DNA from: Bacteroidales bacterium
GTDB lineage: Bacteria; Bacteroidota; Bacteroidia; Bacteroidales; UBA4181
NCBI GenBank assembly: GCA_031287245.1
Contig: JAITTD010000300.1
Coordinates: 1-6,966, forward strand
DNA length: 6,966 nt
Direction of reading: 5' to 3'
Made by a program: the position numbers and the translations under genes. Below are positions 1 through 4,963 of this stretch, in pieces. The stretch's first letter is position 1; each line of letters starts with the position of its first letter. The notes under the pieces are model-generated. The model made no database searches, was not told the origin of the DNA, and saw nothing but the letters and a program-made list of their open reading frames with translations.

Positions 1-8
1 AGTTTAAA

Positions 9-25
9 GTTTCGGGTTCCGAAAC
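9..25 (-). terminator. Possible terminator hairpin after the pit operon
   Basis: GTTTCGG (9-15) and CCGAAAC (19-25) are perfect reverse complements around a 3-base loop. On the minus strand the stem is followed by TTTAAACT, a weak U-rich tail, so it could end the DUF47-pit transcript about 100 bases past the stop codon. The same sequence can also be read as one inverted unit of the neighbouring GAAAC array, and may be no more than that. Confidence 0.35.
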
Positions 26-122
26 CTGAAACCCCGAAACCCCGAAACCCCGAAACCTGAAACCTGAAACCCCGAAACCCGAAACCCTGAAACCCGAAAC
101 CCGAAACCCCGAAACCCGAAAC
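19..122. repeat. Degenerate GAAAC tandem array at the 3' end of pit
   Basis: Fourteen copies of GAAAC are separated by 2-3 base spacers (cc, ct, ccc or cct), giving 7- and 8-base units. The first GAAAC is at 21-25 and the last at 118-122. The final C of the array is also the first base of CTA (122-124), the complement of the TAG stop of the phosphate transporter, so the array starts exactly where that coding region ends. Read on the minus strand it becomes G-tracts of 3-4 separated by TTTC-type linkers, with seven consecutive G3-4 tracts between 117 and 70. The array is non-coding and would be the start of the pit 3' UTR. Unit length and spacer vary, which suggests slippage or an old array. 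The array is seen directly; any function is unknown. Confidence 0.9.
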
Positions 123-1177
123 TAACATATCATTGACACCAGGCAATATGCCAGCGCAGCCAGCAGAGCGCTGACAGGAATTGTGAGCAACCATGCCCAC
201 AGCAGGTTGATGGTGATACCCCAGCGTACGGCGGACAAGCGTTTGAATGCCCCTACGCCCATTATAGCGCCTGTAATGGTGTGCGTAGTGCTTACCGGAA
301 TTTTCAGGATTTCTGTCAGAAAAAGTGTTACGGCGCCGGATGTTTCGGCTACAACGCCTTCCAGCGGCGTTACTTTTGTGATGCGCGACCCCATTGTTTT
401 AATGATTCGCCATCCGCCCGACATCGTGCCCAAAGCGATAACGGTGAAACAGGTGAAGGGTACCCAGGCGAGGCTGTTATTTTCAGCCATTTCCTTGATG
501 CTGTGCATGTGCATCCATTCAGGCATAAAGTTGGCGACAGAAGCATCGTTCGTGGCGGCTATCAAGGCGGCGCCGATGATACCCATTACTTTTTGCGAAT
601 CGTTCAATCCATGTCCGATGCTGAACAAACCCGACGATACCAACTGCAAGCGTTTGAACCATCGGTTTGCCTTGTGATGATTGACGTTGCGGCAAACCCA
701 GAAAACAAAGGAAGTAAACAGGATAGACACTATCATCCCGATAAGCGGTGCCAAAACGATGAACGAAGCAATACGGATAATGACGCCGAAATGAATGGCG
801 TCGAATGTGAGGCTGCTGGTGATGGCTGCACCGGCAAACCCGCCGATTAATGTATGCGACGACGAGGAGGGAATCCCCAACCACCAGGTCAGCAAATTCC
901 AGACAATGGCTGCTAACAGACCGGAGAGGATCACCGGCAATGTGATAAACTCTTCGAATATGGTTTTAGAAACCGTATTGGCGATGCCAAATTCGCCAAT
1001 AATGTATTTGGCAATAAAAAAAGCGACAAAATTAAACAAAGCCGCCCAAAGAACCGCCAAAAAAGGCGTCAATACCTTGGTGGATACAATCGTTGCAATA
1101 GAATTTGCCGCATCGTGAAAACCATTGATGTAATCGAAAATCAGGGCGAGAACGATAACTGTGATAAGTAAAGCCAT
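122..1177 (-). CDS. pit: PiT-family inorganic phosphate transporter
   Basis: This is a 351-residue inner-membrane permease of the PiT/PHO-4 family, which takes up inorganic phosphate (usually as a metal-phosphate complex) with H+ or Na+. The protein is almost entirely hydrophobic segments. The family's inverted repeat is visible: NGFHDAANSIA at residues 18-28 followed by STKVLTP, and GHGLNDSQKVMG at 188-199. Each half also has a serine/threonine-rich P-loop-like motif: GIPSSSSHTLIG at 101-112 and IPVSTTHTITGAIMG at 293-307. The length is on the short side for the family but both halves are complete. The ATG lies 13 bases after the stop of the upstream DUF47 gene, with AAGGA two bases before it, so the two genes are almost certainly cotranscribed. 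The stop TAG abuts a GAAAC tandem array. Ion coupling and affinity cannot be read from the sequence; the family assignment is very secure. Confidence 0.96.
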   Translation of the reverse strand: MALLITVIVLALIFDYINGFHDAANSIATIVSTKVLTPFLAVLWAALFNFVAFFIAKYIIGEFGIANTVSKTIFEEFITLPVILSGLLAAIVWNLLTWWLGIPSSSSHTLIGGFAGAAITSSLTFDAIHFGVIIRIASFIVLAPLIGMIVSILFTSFVFWVCRNVNHHKANRWFKRLQLVSSGLFSIGHGLNDSQKVMGIIGAALIAATNDASVANFMPEWMHMHSIKEMAENNSLAWVPFTCFTVIALGTMSGGWRIIKTMGSRITKVTPLEGVVAETSGAVTLFLTEILKIPVSTTHTITGAIMGVGAFKRLSAVRWGITINLLWAWLLTIPVSALLAALAYCLVSMIC

Positions 1178-1190
1178 AATCCTTAATTTG

Positions 1191-1838
1191 TTAGGCGTAT
1201 TTTACGATAATGGTTTTCAACACTTTGCCTACATTATTGATTTTATTGGCGGCTTTTTCCATTTCCTGAAGCACTTCTTTCAATTTGAACAGTTCGAGTG
1301 TCTTGAAATCGCCATGAAAAAGGTCGATAATGCTTTCTTCATAAATAGAGTCGGCTAATTCTTCCAGATTTTTAATTTCCTTGCAACTTTTACGGATTTT
1401 TTTGTCGTTTTTCCTGAAAGTCCACAATTCATCAGTGGCTGTGGCTATCTCAACGGTGCCCCGCTGAATGATTTCAGCCATCTTTTTGGTGTATTTGGGA
1501 AGTTCCGCCGGCGAATACATGATGACTTTGCGTGCCGACCGGTTGATGGAATCCATCACGTCGTCCATGTTGTTGGCAAGTTCGTGAATGTCTTCACGGT
1601 CAAACGGAGTAATGAAAATTTCGTTCAACAGTTTGAAAATACGACCGGTGGTTTTATCCGCCTTCGATTCCTGAACCTTAATCAGTTCGCTGATTTCTTT
1701 TTGCTGTTTCCCCGATGCGCGGAAAAACCGGTCAAGCAAATTGCCGGCTTCAACGAGAAGGGCAGCCGTTTCCATCAACAAAGGGATAAACTTTGTGTCC
1801 TTGGGAGTGAGGAAACTCAATGCACTATTGATTTTCAT
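1191..1838 (-). CDS. DUF47 (PhoU-like) pit accessory protein
   Basis: This is a 215-residue soluble, all-helical protein of the DUF47/TIGR00153 family, distantly related to PhoU. Family members are commonly encoded next to pit genes and are thought to modulate phosphate transport by PiT. Recognisable parts are the N-terminal F-x-P-L-L region (17-21), the highly conserved stretch FITPFDREDIHELANNMDDV (75-94), and the C-terminal LEELADSIYEE (158-168) and KLKEVLQEMEKAANKINNV (185-203). E/D-rich helices of the ExxxD type match the metal-binding pattern of PhoU-like proteins. It is the first gene of a leftward operon with pit. The ATG at 1838 is preferred because the frame extends upstream only through a TTG at 1889, which lies upstream of the -7 promoter box and would not be transcribed. 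It could be called PhoU-like, but it has a single DUF47 domain and no pst genes nearby. Confidence 0.93.
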   Translation of the reverse strand: MKINSALSFLTPKDTKFIPLLMETAALLVEAGNLLDRFFRASGKQQKEISELIKVQESKADKTTGRIFKLLNEIFITPFDREDIHELANNMDDVMDSINRSARKVIMYSPAELPKYTKKMAEIIQRGTVEIATATDELWTFRKNDKKIRKSCKEIKNLEELADSIYEESIIDLFHGDFKTLELFKLKEVLQEMEKAANKINNVGKVLKTIIVKYA

Positions 1839-1867
1839 AAAAATTCTTTTTAATACTTTACGGCGGG

Positions 1868-1875
1868 CAAAGGTA
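1868..1875 (-). promoter_or_regulatory. -7 box of the DUF47-pit operon promoter
   Basis: Read on the minus strand this is TACCTTTG, a full match to the Bacteroidota -7 consensus TAnnTTTG, ending 29 bases before the ATG at 1838. No good TTTG is found at the expected -33 spacing, where the sequence is CCTGCA-like. Transcription would start near 1864, giving a leader of about 25 bases with no clear ribosome binding site. Confidence 0.6.
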
Positions 1876-1915
1876 GATAAAAAAAACAAATTGCAGGTAA
1901 AAAAATCTCAAAAAA

Positions 1916-1946
1916 TTTTTCATTTCCAAAAAAATAAGTAACTTTG
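1916..1946 (+). promoter_or_regulatory. Promoter of the Rpn-family gene
   Basis: TTTT (1916-1919), a 19-base spacer, then TAACTTTG (1939-1946) match the Bacteroidota -33/-7 pattern, with one mismatch in the -33 box. The expected transcript start near 1950 leaves about 12 bases before the ATG at 1962. This position also rules out the TTG at 1944, inside the -7 box, as a start codon. Confidence 0.7.
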
Positions 1947-1961
1947 CAAATCTATTTAAAT

Positions 1962-2942
1962 ATGTCGCCCAAAATCAAGACAAAGAAGGCAAATCCCAAA
2001 GACGAACTCGTTCGTTTTGACTGGGCTATGAAGCGCTTGTTGCGCAACAAGGCTAATTTTGTCGTGCTCGAAGGTTTCCTTTCGGTACTGCTCAAAGAGG
2101 ATGTTAAAATCAAAAAAATTACTGACCCCGAGGGCAACAAGGCAAAGAATACGCTCAAATTCAACCGCGTGGACATTTTGGTAGAAAACGATAAAAAAGA
2201 ATTGATTATCATTGAGTTGCAGAATTGCAACGAGGTGGATTATTTTTTCAGAATGTTGTTCGGAGTGTCCAAAGCCATTAGCGACCACCTTGAAATGGGC
2301 GACAGTTACATCAAAGTGCGCAAAATTTACCACGTCAATATCGTATATTTTGAGTTAGGACAGGGAGTGGACTATGTCTATCACGGCTCTACTGAGTTTC
2401 GCGGCATACACTGCGGCGATGTTCTCAAGTTGAACACCAAGCAGAAAGAACTTTTCAGCAAGGAAGCGGTCAGCGAACTGTACCCCGAATATTACATCCT
2501 GCGAGTGGAGGATTTTGACGACGTAGCCAAAGACAGCCTTGATGAATGGATCTATTTTCTGAAACACAACGACATCCCCGAAGAATTTACGGCACCCGGA
2601 CTGCCCGAAGCCCGCAAGGCTTTGAAGTTTTACAAACTTACCGATGAGGATAAGAGCAACTACCTGTTTCATCTCGACCAAGCCCGCTACGAACAAAACG
2701 TCATCTCCGATTCGATAGAGAAAGGGATAACCATTGGGATAGCCAAAGGAGAAGCCATAGCCGAAAAAGCGCAAGCAGAAATAAAAAAAGCCGAAGCCGA
2801 AAAAGCGCAAGCCGAAGCCATAGCCGAAAAAGCGCAAGCAGAAAAAGCGCAAGCAGAAGCCAAAGCCGAAAAAGAGCGAGCCGAAAAAGAAAAAGCCTTC
2901 ACCGAAATAGCCGAATTAAAACGTCTTCTATCAAAAAAATAA
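1962..2942 (+). CDS. Rpn-family recombination-promoting nuclease / PD-(D/E)XK putative transposase
   Basis: This is a 326-residue protein of the Rpn / PDDEXK_2 family (TIGR01784-like). Members are DNA endonucleases linked to RecA-independent recombination, and some act as toxins or in phage defence; they are often annotated as putative transposases without being IS-borne. The N-terminal FDWAMKRLL (19-27) is the typical entry motif. The active-site signature is D71 (RVDILV) followed by IIIELQ with E85 and Q87, the E-x-Q variant of (D/E)-x-K seen in this family. Residues about 90-250 form the rest of the core. Residues about 263-320 are a highly charged Ala/Glu/Lys coiled coil built from EKAQAE-type units, ending in ELKRLLSKK. 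An identical 31-bp segment occurs twice in this tail, 63 bp apart. The ATG at 1962 is chosen because the in-frame TTG at 1944 lies inside the promoter box. The gene is monocistronic, and its stop codon sits in the loop of an inverted repeat. Nuclease residues look intact; the biological role is not determinable here. Confidence 0.9.
   Translation: MSPKIKTKKANPKDELVRFDWAMKRLLRNKANFVVLEGFLSVLLKEDVKIKKITDPEGNKAKNTLKFNRVDILVENDKKELIIIELQNCNEVDYFFRMLFGVSKAISDHLEMGDSYIKVRKIYHVNIVYFELGQGVDYVYHGSTEFRGIHCGDVLKLNTKQKELFSKEAVSELYPEYYILRVEDFDDVAKDSLDEWIYFLKHNDIPEEFTAPGLPEARKALKFYKLTDEDKSNYLFHLDQARYEQNVISDSIEKGITIGIAKGEAIAEKAQAEIKKAEAEKAQAEAIAEKAQAEKAQAEAKAEKERAEKEKAFTEIAELKRLLSKK
2751..2844 (+). repeat. 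In-frame 31-bp direct repeat in the rpn coiled-coil region
   Basis: Positions 2751-2781 and 2814-2844 are identical over 31 bases and are offset by 63 bases, which is 21 codons or exactly three heptads. Each copy encodes EAIAEKAQAE. Shorter EKAQAE units lie between and after them. The offset keeps the coiled-coil register, consistent with expansion by slippage or unequal recombination under selection for the heptad. Confidence 0.85.
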
Positions 2943-2967
2943 TAAACTAATTGTTTTTTTGATAGAA
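2926..2967. repeat. Perfect 14-bp inverted repeat around the rpn stop codon
   Basis: TTCTATCAAAAAAA (2926-2939) and TTTTTTTGATAGAA (2954-2967) are perfect reverse complements with a 14-base loop. The left arm is the end of the rpn coding sequence, the stop TAA (2940-2942) is the first part of the loop, and the right arm overlaps the spacer of the yitT promoter. It could act as a transcription terminator for rpn, but the stem is AT-rich and the T-run is inside the stem rather than after it, so it is not a classical intrinsic terminator. Confidence 0.75.
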
Positions 2968-2981
2968 AAATCTTACTTTTG
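2951..2981 (+). promoter_or_regulatory. Promoter of yitT-family gene
   Basis: TTG (2951-2953), a 20-base spacer and TACTTTTG (2974-2981) fit the Bacteroidota promoter pattern, with a full -7 match. The predicted start near 2985 gives a leader of about 27 bases to the ATG at 3012. Its -33 box lies in the loop of the inverted repeat at the end of rpn, so termination of rpn and initiation of this gene share the same DNA. Confidence 0.7.
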
Positions 2982-3011
2982 TGCTTTGAAGCATTTGTTG
3001 CGTCATATCGC

Positions 3012-3881
3012 ATGAAAAAACCGATCAAAGTGGGCGCTATCATTCGTTCCCACGCCATCATCACTTTTGGATTGCTGTGTACCACTTTCGGGTGGGGTGC
3101 TTTCCTGATTCCCAGCCACGTCACCGGCGGGGGCATCAGCGGTGTGGCTGCCGTCATCTATTTTGCCACCGGTTTTCCGGCAGGCATCACCTACCTGATT
3201 CTCAATTCCAGCCTGATATTGCTTTCCATGAAAGTGGTCAGTGTAGAATTTGGGCTGAAATCGGTATATGGCGTAATCGTTTTCTCGCTATTACTCAGTC
3301 TGATACAACACTTCATACCGGAACCGCTGGTATCCGACACTTTTATGGCAACCGTTGTGGGCGGCATCCTGTCGGGTATCGGCAGTGGCATTGTCTTTTC
3401 GCAGGGCAGCAGTTCGGGCGGCACCGACCTCATCGCCATGATGATTACCCGCCGCCGCAATATCAGTCCGGGACGCCTTATCATGATGATGGACGTTTTC
3501 ATCATTTCCTCATCCTTCCTCATTCTGCAATCGCTGGAAAAGATGATTTACGGCTATTGTATGATGGTGATTTCGGGCTATGTGATTGATTTTGTGCTTT
3601 CGGGCAACAAACAGTCGTACCAGTTGTTCATCTTTTCGGAAAAATACGAGGAAGTGGCGGAAAGCATTCATGCGCATATCGTGCAGCGGGGAATGACCTT
3701 AGTGGATGCGCAGGGCTGGTACAGCAAAAAACCAACCAAAATGATACTGATTATTGTCCGCAAATACGAGGTAACGGCTGTGTTCCGCGCCATCAAAGAG
3801 GTAGATCCCAACGCCTTTATCTCAATGGGTAACGTCATGGGGGTTTACGGAAAGGGATTTGATACAATGAAAGTCAAATGA
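3012..3881 (+). CDS. YitT-family membrane protein with C-terminal DUF2179 domain
   Basis: This is a 289-residue integral membrane protein of the YitT family. The family architecture is complete: hydrophobic segments at about residues 14-32, 43-74, 86-101, 110-130 and 157-197 form the membrane domain, and a soluble DUF2179 domain, which has an ACT-like fold, covers about 201-282. Diagnostic motifs are IPSHVTGGGISGVA (33-46) and QGSSSGGTDLIAMM (131-144), the two glycine/serine-rich repeats of the membrane domain, and GVYGKGFD (277-284) near the end. The transported substrate of this family is not established. The ATG at 3012 is used because the in-frame upstream TTG at 2979 overlaps the -7 promoter box. 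The gene has its own promoter and converges on mtgA. No truncation is seen. Confidence 0.93.
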   Translation: MKKPIKVGAIIRSHAIITFGLLCTTFGWGAFLIPSHVTGGGISGVAAVIYFATGFPAGITYLILNSSLILLSMKVVSVEFGLKSVYGVIVFSLLLSLIQHFIPEPLVSDTFMATVVGGILSGIGSGIVFSQGSSSGGTDLIAMMITRRRNISPGRLIMMMDVFIISSSFLILQSLEKMIYGYCMMVISGYVIDFVLSGNKQSYQLFIFSEKYEEVAESIHAHIVQRGMTLVDAQGWYSKKPTKMILIIVRKYEVTAVFRAIKEVDPNAFISMGNVMGVYGKGFDTMKVK

Positions 3882-4025
3882 ATTAAAAATTACGAATATT
3901 ACGAATTACTGAGGAACGAAAATAAATACATATAGTGTTCTGAATTTCTTTGTGCCCCTTGTGGTAAAATAAAACACAAAGTTCACAAGTTATTTGTTTC
4001 GCCTGCCGAATCAATTCATCATTTT
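3882..4025. other. Convergent intergenic region between yitT and mtgA, possible bidirectional terminator
   Basis: This is 144 AT-rich non-coding bases between two gene ends that face each other. It contains CTTTGTG (3948-3954), CTTGTG (3958-3963), CACAAAG (3975-3981) and CACAAG (3984-3989). The first pairs with the third (7 bp) and the second with the fourth (6 bp), so hairpins or an interlocked fold are possible on either strand. The location suits transcription termination for both genes, but no clear stem-plus-U-tract is present, so this is inference. No promoter match or ORF of interest was found in it. Confidence 0.4.
3889..3906. repeat. Tandem 9-bp repeat after yitT
   Basis: ATTACGAAT occurs twice head to tail (3889-3897 and 3898-3906), followed by a further TAC. 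The pair begins 8 bases after the yitT stop codon. It is non-coding and its function is unknown; it may be the remnant of a longer simple repeat. Confidence 0.8.
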
Positions 4026-4727
4026 TTATTTGAATTTCACTTCCCCGTTTTGTCGCATCAGTTTGAGTATTTGCGCCTGTCGCTGAAGCATATAGGCGCT
4101 TGGTTTGGCAGGGTTTCGCTTGCGTGGCGATGGCAGGGCTGCGGCTATCAGCGCCGCCTCTTCGCGCGACAGTTTTGCGGCAGAATGGCGGAAATAGTGT
4201 TGCGAAGCCGCCTCAATGCCATAAATTCCGGGACCCATCTCTATCACATTCAAATACACTTCCATAATCCGCTCCTTGCTCCATATCCACTCCACCCACA
4301 CGGTAAACCACGCTTCAAGCGCCTTCCGCGTGTAACTGCGCTTCTCCCAGAGAAACACATTTTTGCACATCTGCTGAGTGATGGTGCTTGCCCCGCGTAT
4401 GCGCTTTCCTTTTTTGTTGTTTTGGTAGGCTTCTTTCAATTGCTTGATTTCAAAGCCGTTGTGAGTGACAAAATTATTGTCCTCGCTCGCCACCACAGCG
4501 TCCATGATGCTTTGTGGTATTTGCTTGAACGACACCCATTTGCGCTCACGCTTCTCTACGCCATGCAATGAGCGTTTTACCATCAGCAAAGTGACAGTCG
4601 GATTCACTAAACGATAGTATATCACCCCGCTAACTGACATCACTGCAAGTATTACTATAACTATTGCAGTCCACCGGCACAAGGCACACAGACGACGAAA
4701 CAGTGGTTTATGTTTTCTTGTTTTCAT
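4026..4727 (-). CDS. mtgA: Monofunctional biosynthetic peptidoglycan transglycosylase
   Basis: This is a 233-residue GT51 enzyme that polymerises lipid II into glycan strands on the periplasmic face of the inner membrane, without a transpeptidase domain. Residues 1-18 are basic and cytoplasmic, and about 19-38 form a single membrane anchor. The GT51 core has all the classical motifs: ASEDNNF (80-86, with catalytic E82), the GASTITQQ motif (112-119), then RKALEAW (134-140), KERIMEVYLNVIEMG (151-165) and GIYGIEAASQHYF (167-179). The protein stops about 50 residues after this, at the length expected for MtgA rather than for a class A PBP. The ATG at 4727 gives the complete anchor. No convincing promoter match was found upstream on the minus strand, though an imperfect dyad lies 10 bases before the start. 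It is divergent from the GH97 region and convergent with yitT, so it is probably transcribed alone. Confidence 0.95.
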   Translation of the reverse strand: MKTRKHKPLFRRLCALCRWTAIVIVILAVMSVSGVIYYRLVNPTVTLLMVKRSLHGVEKRERKWVSFKQIPQSIMDAVVASEDNNFVTHNGFEIKQLKEAYQNNKKGKRIRGASTITQQMCKNVFLWEKRSYTRKALEAWFTVWVEWIWSKERIMEVYLNVIEMGPGIYGIEAASQHYFRHSAAKLSREEAALIAAALPSPRKRNPAKPSAYMLQRQAQILKLMRQNGEVKFK

Positions 4728-4736
4728 TTATCATGA

Positions 4737-4755
4737 TGGTGCAATTATTGTGCCA
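4737..4755. promoter_or_regulatory. Imperfect dyad upstream of mtgA
   Basis: TGGTGCAAT, one central T, then ATTGTGCCA form a 9+1+9 palindrome with 7 of 9 positions symmetric; in the plus-strand RNA the other two could be G-U pairs. It lies 10 bases before the mtgA ATG, in the leader or promoter region, where an operator could sit. No regulator is known from the window. Confidence 0.3.
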
Positions 4756-4797
4756 TTTGTAGTCCACCTTATTTTTCAAGGGACATTTATGGAAAAT

Positions 4798-4828
4798 TTT
4801 GCAGATTAAATTAAAAGAACTATCTTTG
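4798..4828 (+). promoter_or_regulatory. Full-consensus Bacteroidota promoter before the 27-codon ORF
   Basis: TTTG (4798-4801), 19 bases, then TATCTTTG (4821-4828) match both boxes of the consensus exactly, the best match in the window. The predicted transcript start at about 4832-4833 falls on the ATG at 4833, so the message could be leaderless. The transcript could also run on into GH97. Confidence 0.75.
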
Positions 4829-4832
4829 TGAC

Positions 4833-4916
4833 ATGAAAGAAGCATGTTGCCAAATACTTGGCTACGGCACTATCTATTTTGAAGTTAAAGACCGAAAAGA
4901 GGCTCGGGAAAGATAA
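4833..4916 (+). CDS. Short ORF of 27 codons, unrecognised
   Basis: ATG at 4833 opens a 27-residue frame beginning MKEACCQILGYG and ending KDRKEARER, closed by TAA at 4914-4916. I do not recognise it. The N-terminal part has two adjacent cysteines, the middle TIYFEV looks like a beta-strand, and the end is strongly charged. It sits immediately behind a perfect promoter match, with the ATG at the predicted transcription start. Its stop overlaps an ATG (TAATG) that is in frame with the downstream GH97 gene. It may be a genuine small protein, a leader peptide affecting GH97, or the remaining 5' end of a decayed gene whose promoter survived. The sequence alone cannot separate these. Confidence 0.3.
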   Translation: MKEACCQILGYGTIYFEVKDRKEARER

Positions 4917-4918
4917 TG

Positions 4919-4950
4919 TTTGCAGGAGTTAGATATTTTTCCTATTTTTG
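4919..4950 (+). promoter_or_regulatory. Proximal promoter of the GH97 gene
   Basis: TTTG (4919-4922), a 20-base spacer and TATTTTTG (4943-4950) match the Bacteroidota promoter, ending 13 bases before the ATG at 4964. The expected leader is about 10 bases, AT-rich and without a Shine-Dalgarno sequence. This placement supports 4964, not 4916, as the main GH97 start. Confidence 0.7.
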
Positions 4951-4963
4951 CGAAAAAATCAAC

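Noticed and set aside
19..122. GAAAC array as a CRISPR
   Set aside because: The units are 7-8 bases with 2-3 base separators; there are no 25-40 base repeats, no unique spacers and no cas genes.
281..850. Plus-strand open frames opposite pit
   Set aside because: These are antisense shadows without family motifs; the minus strand encodes an intact PiT transporter across the same bases.
1839..1889. Upstream TTG extension of the DUF47 protein
   Set aside because: The TTG at 1889 is upstream of the minus-strand -7 box at 1875-1868 and the added residues are not part of the family's N-terminus.
1944..1961. TTG at 1944 as start of rpn
   Set aside because: The codon lies inside the -7 box (1939-1946), so it would be upstream of the transcription start. 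The ATG at 1962 is correctly placed.
1962..2942. Rpn gene as part of an insertion sequence
   Set aside because: No terminal inverted repeats or target duplications bracket the gene. The 14-bp inverted repeat at its end has both arms at the 3' side. Rpn proteins are called transposases by family name only.
2979..3011. TTG at 2979 as start of yitT
   Set aside because: It overlaps the -7 box (2974-2981), and the extra residues do not resemble a YitT N-terminus. The ATG at 3012 begins the expected sequence.
2355..3157. Minus-strand frames opposite rpn and the yitT start
   Set aside because: They are low-complexity (Phe/Gly or Ala/Ser-rich) readings of the complement of the rpn repeats, not credible proteins.
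3077..3589. Second plus-strand frame inside yitT
   Set aside because: Rich in His, Arg and Cys with no motif; it is an off-frame reading of yitT.
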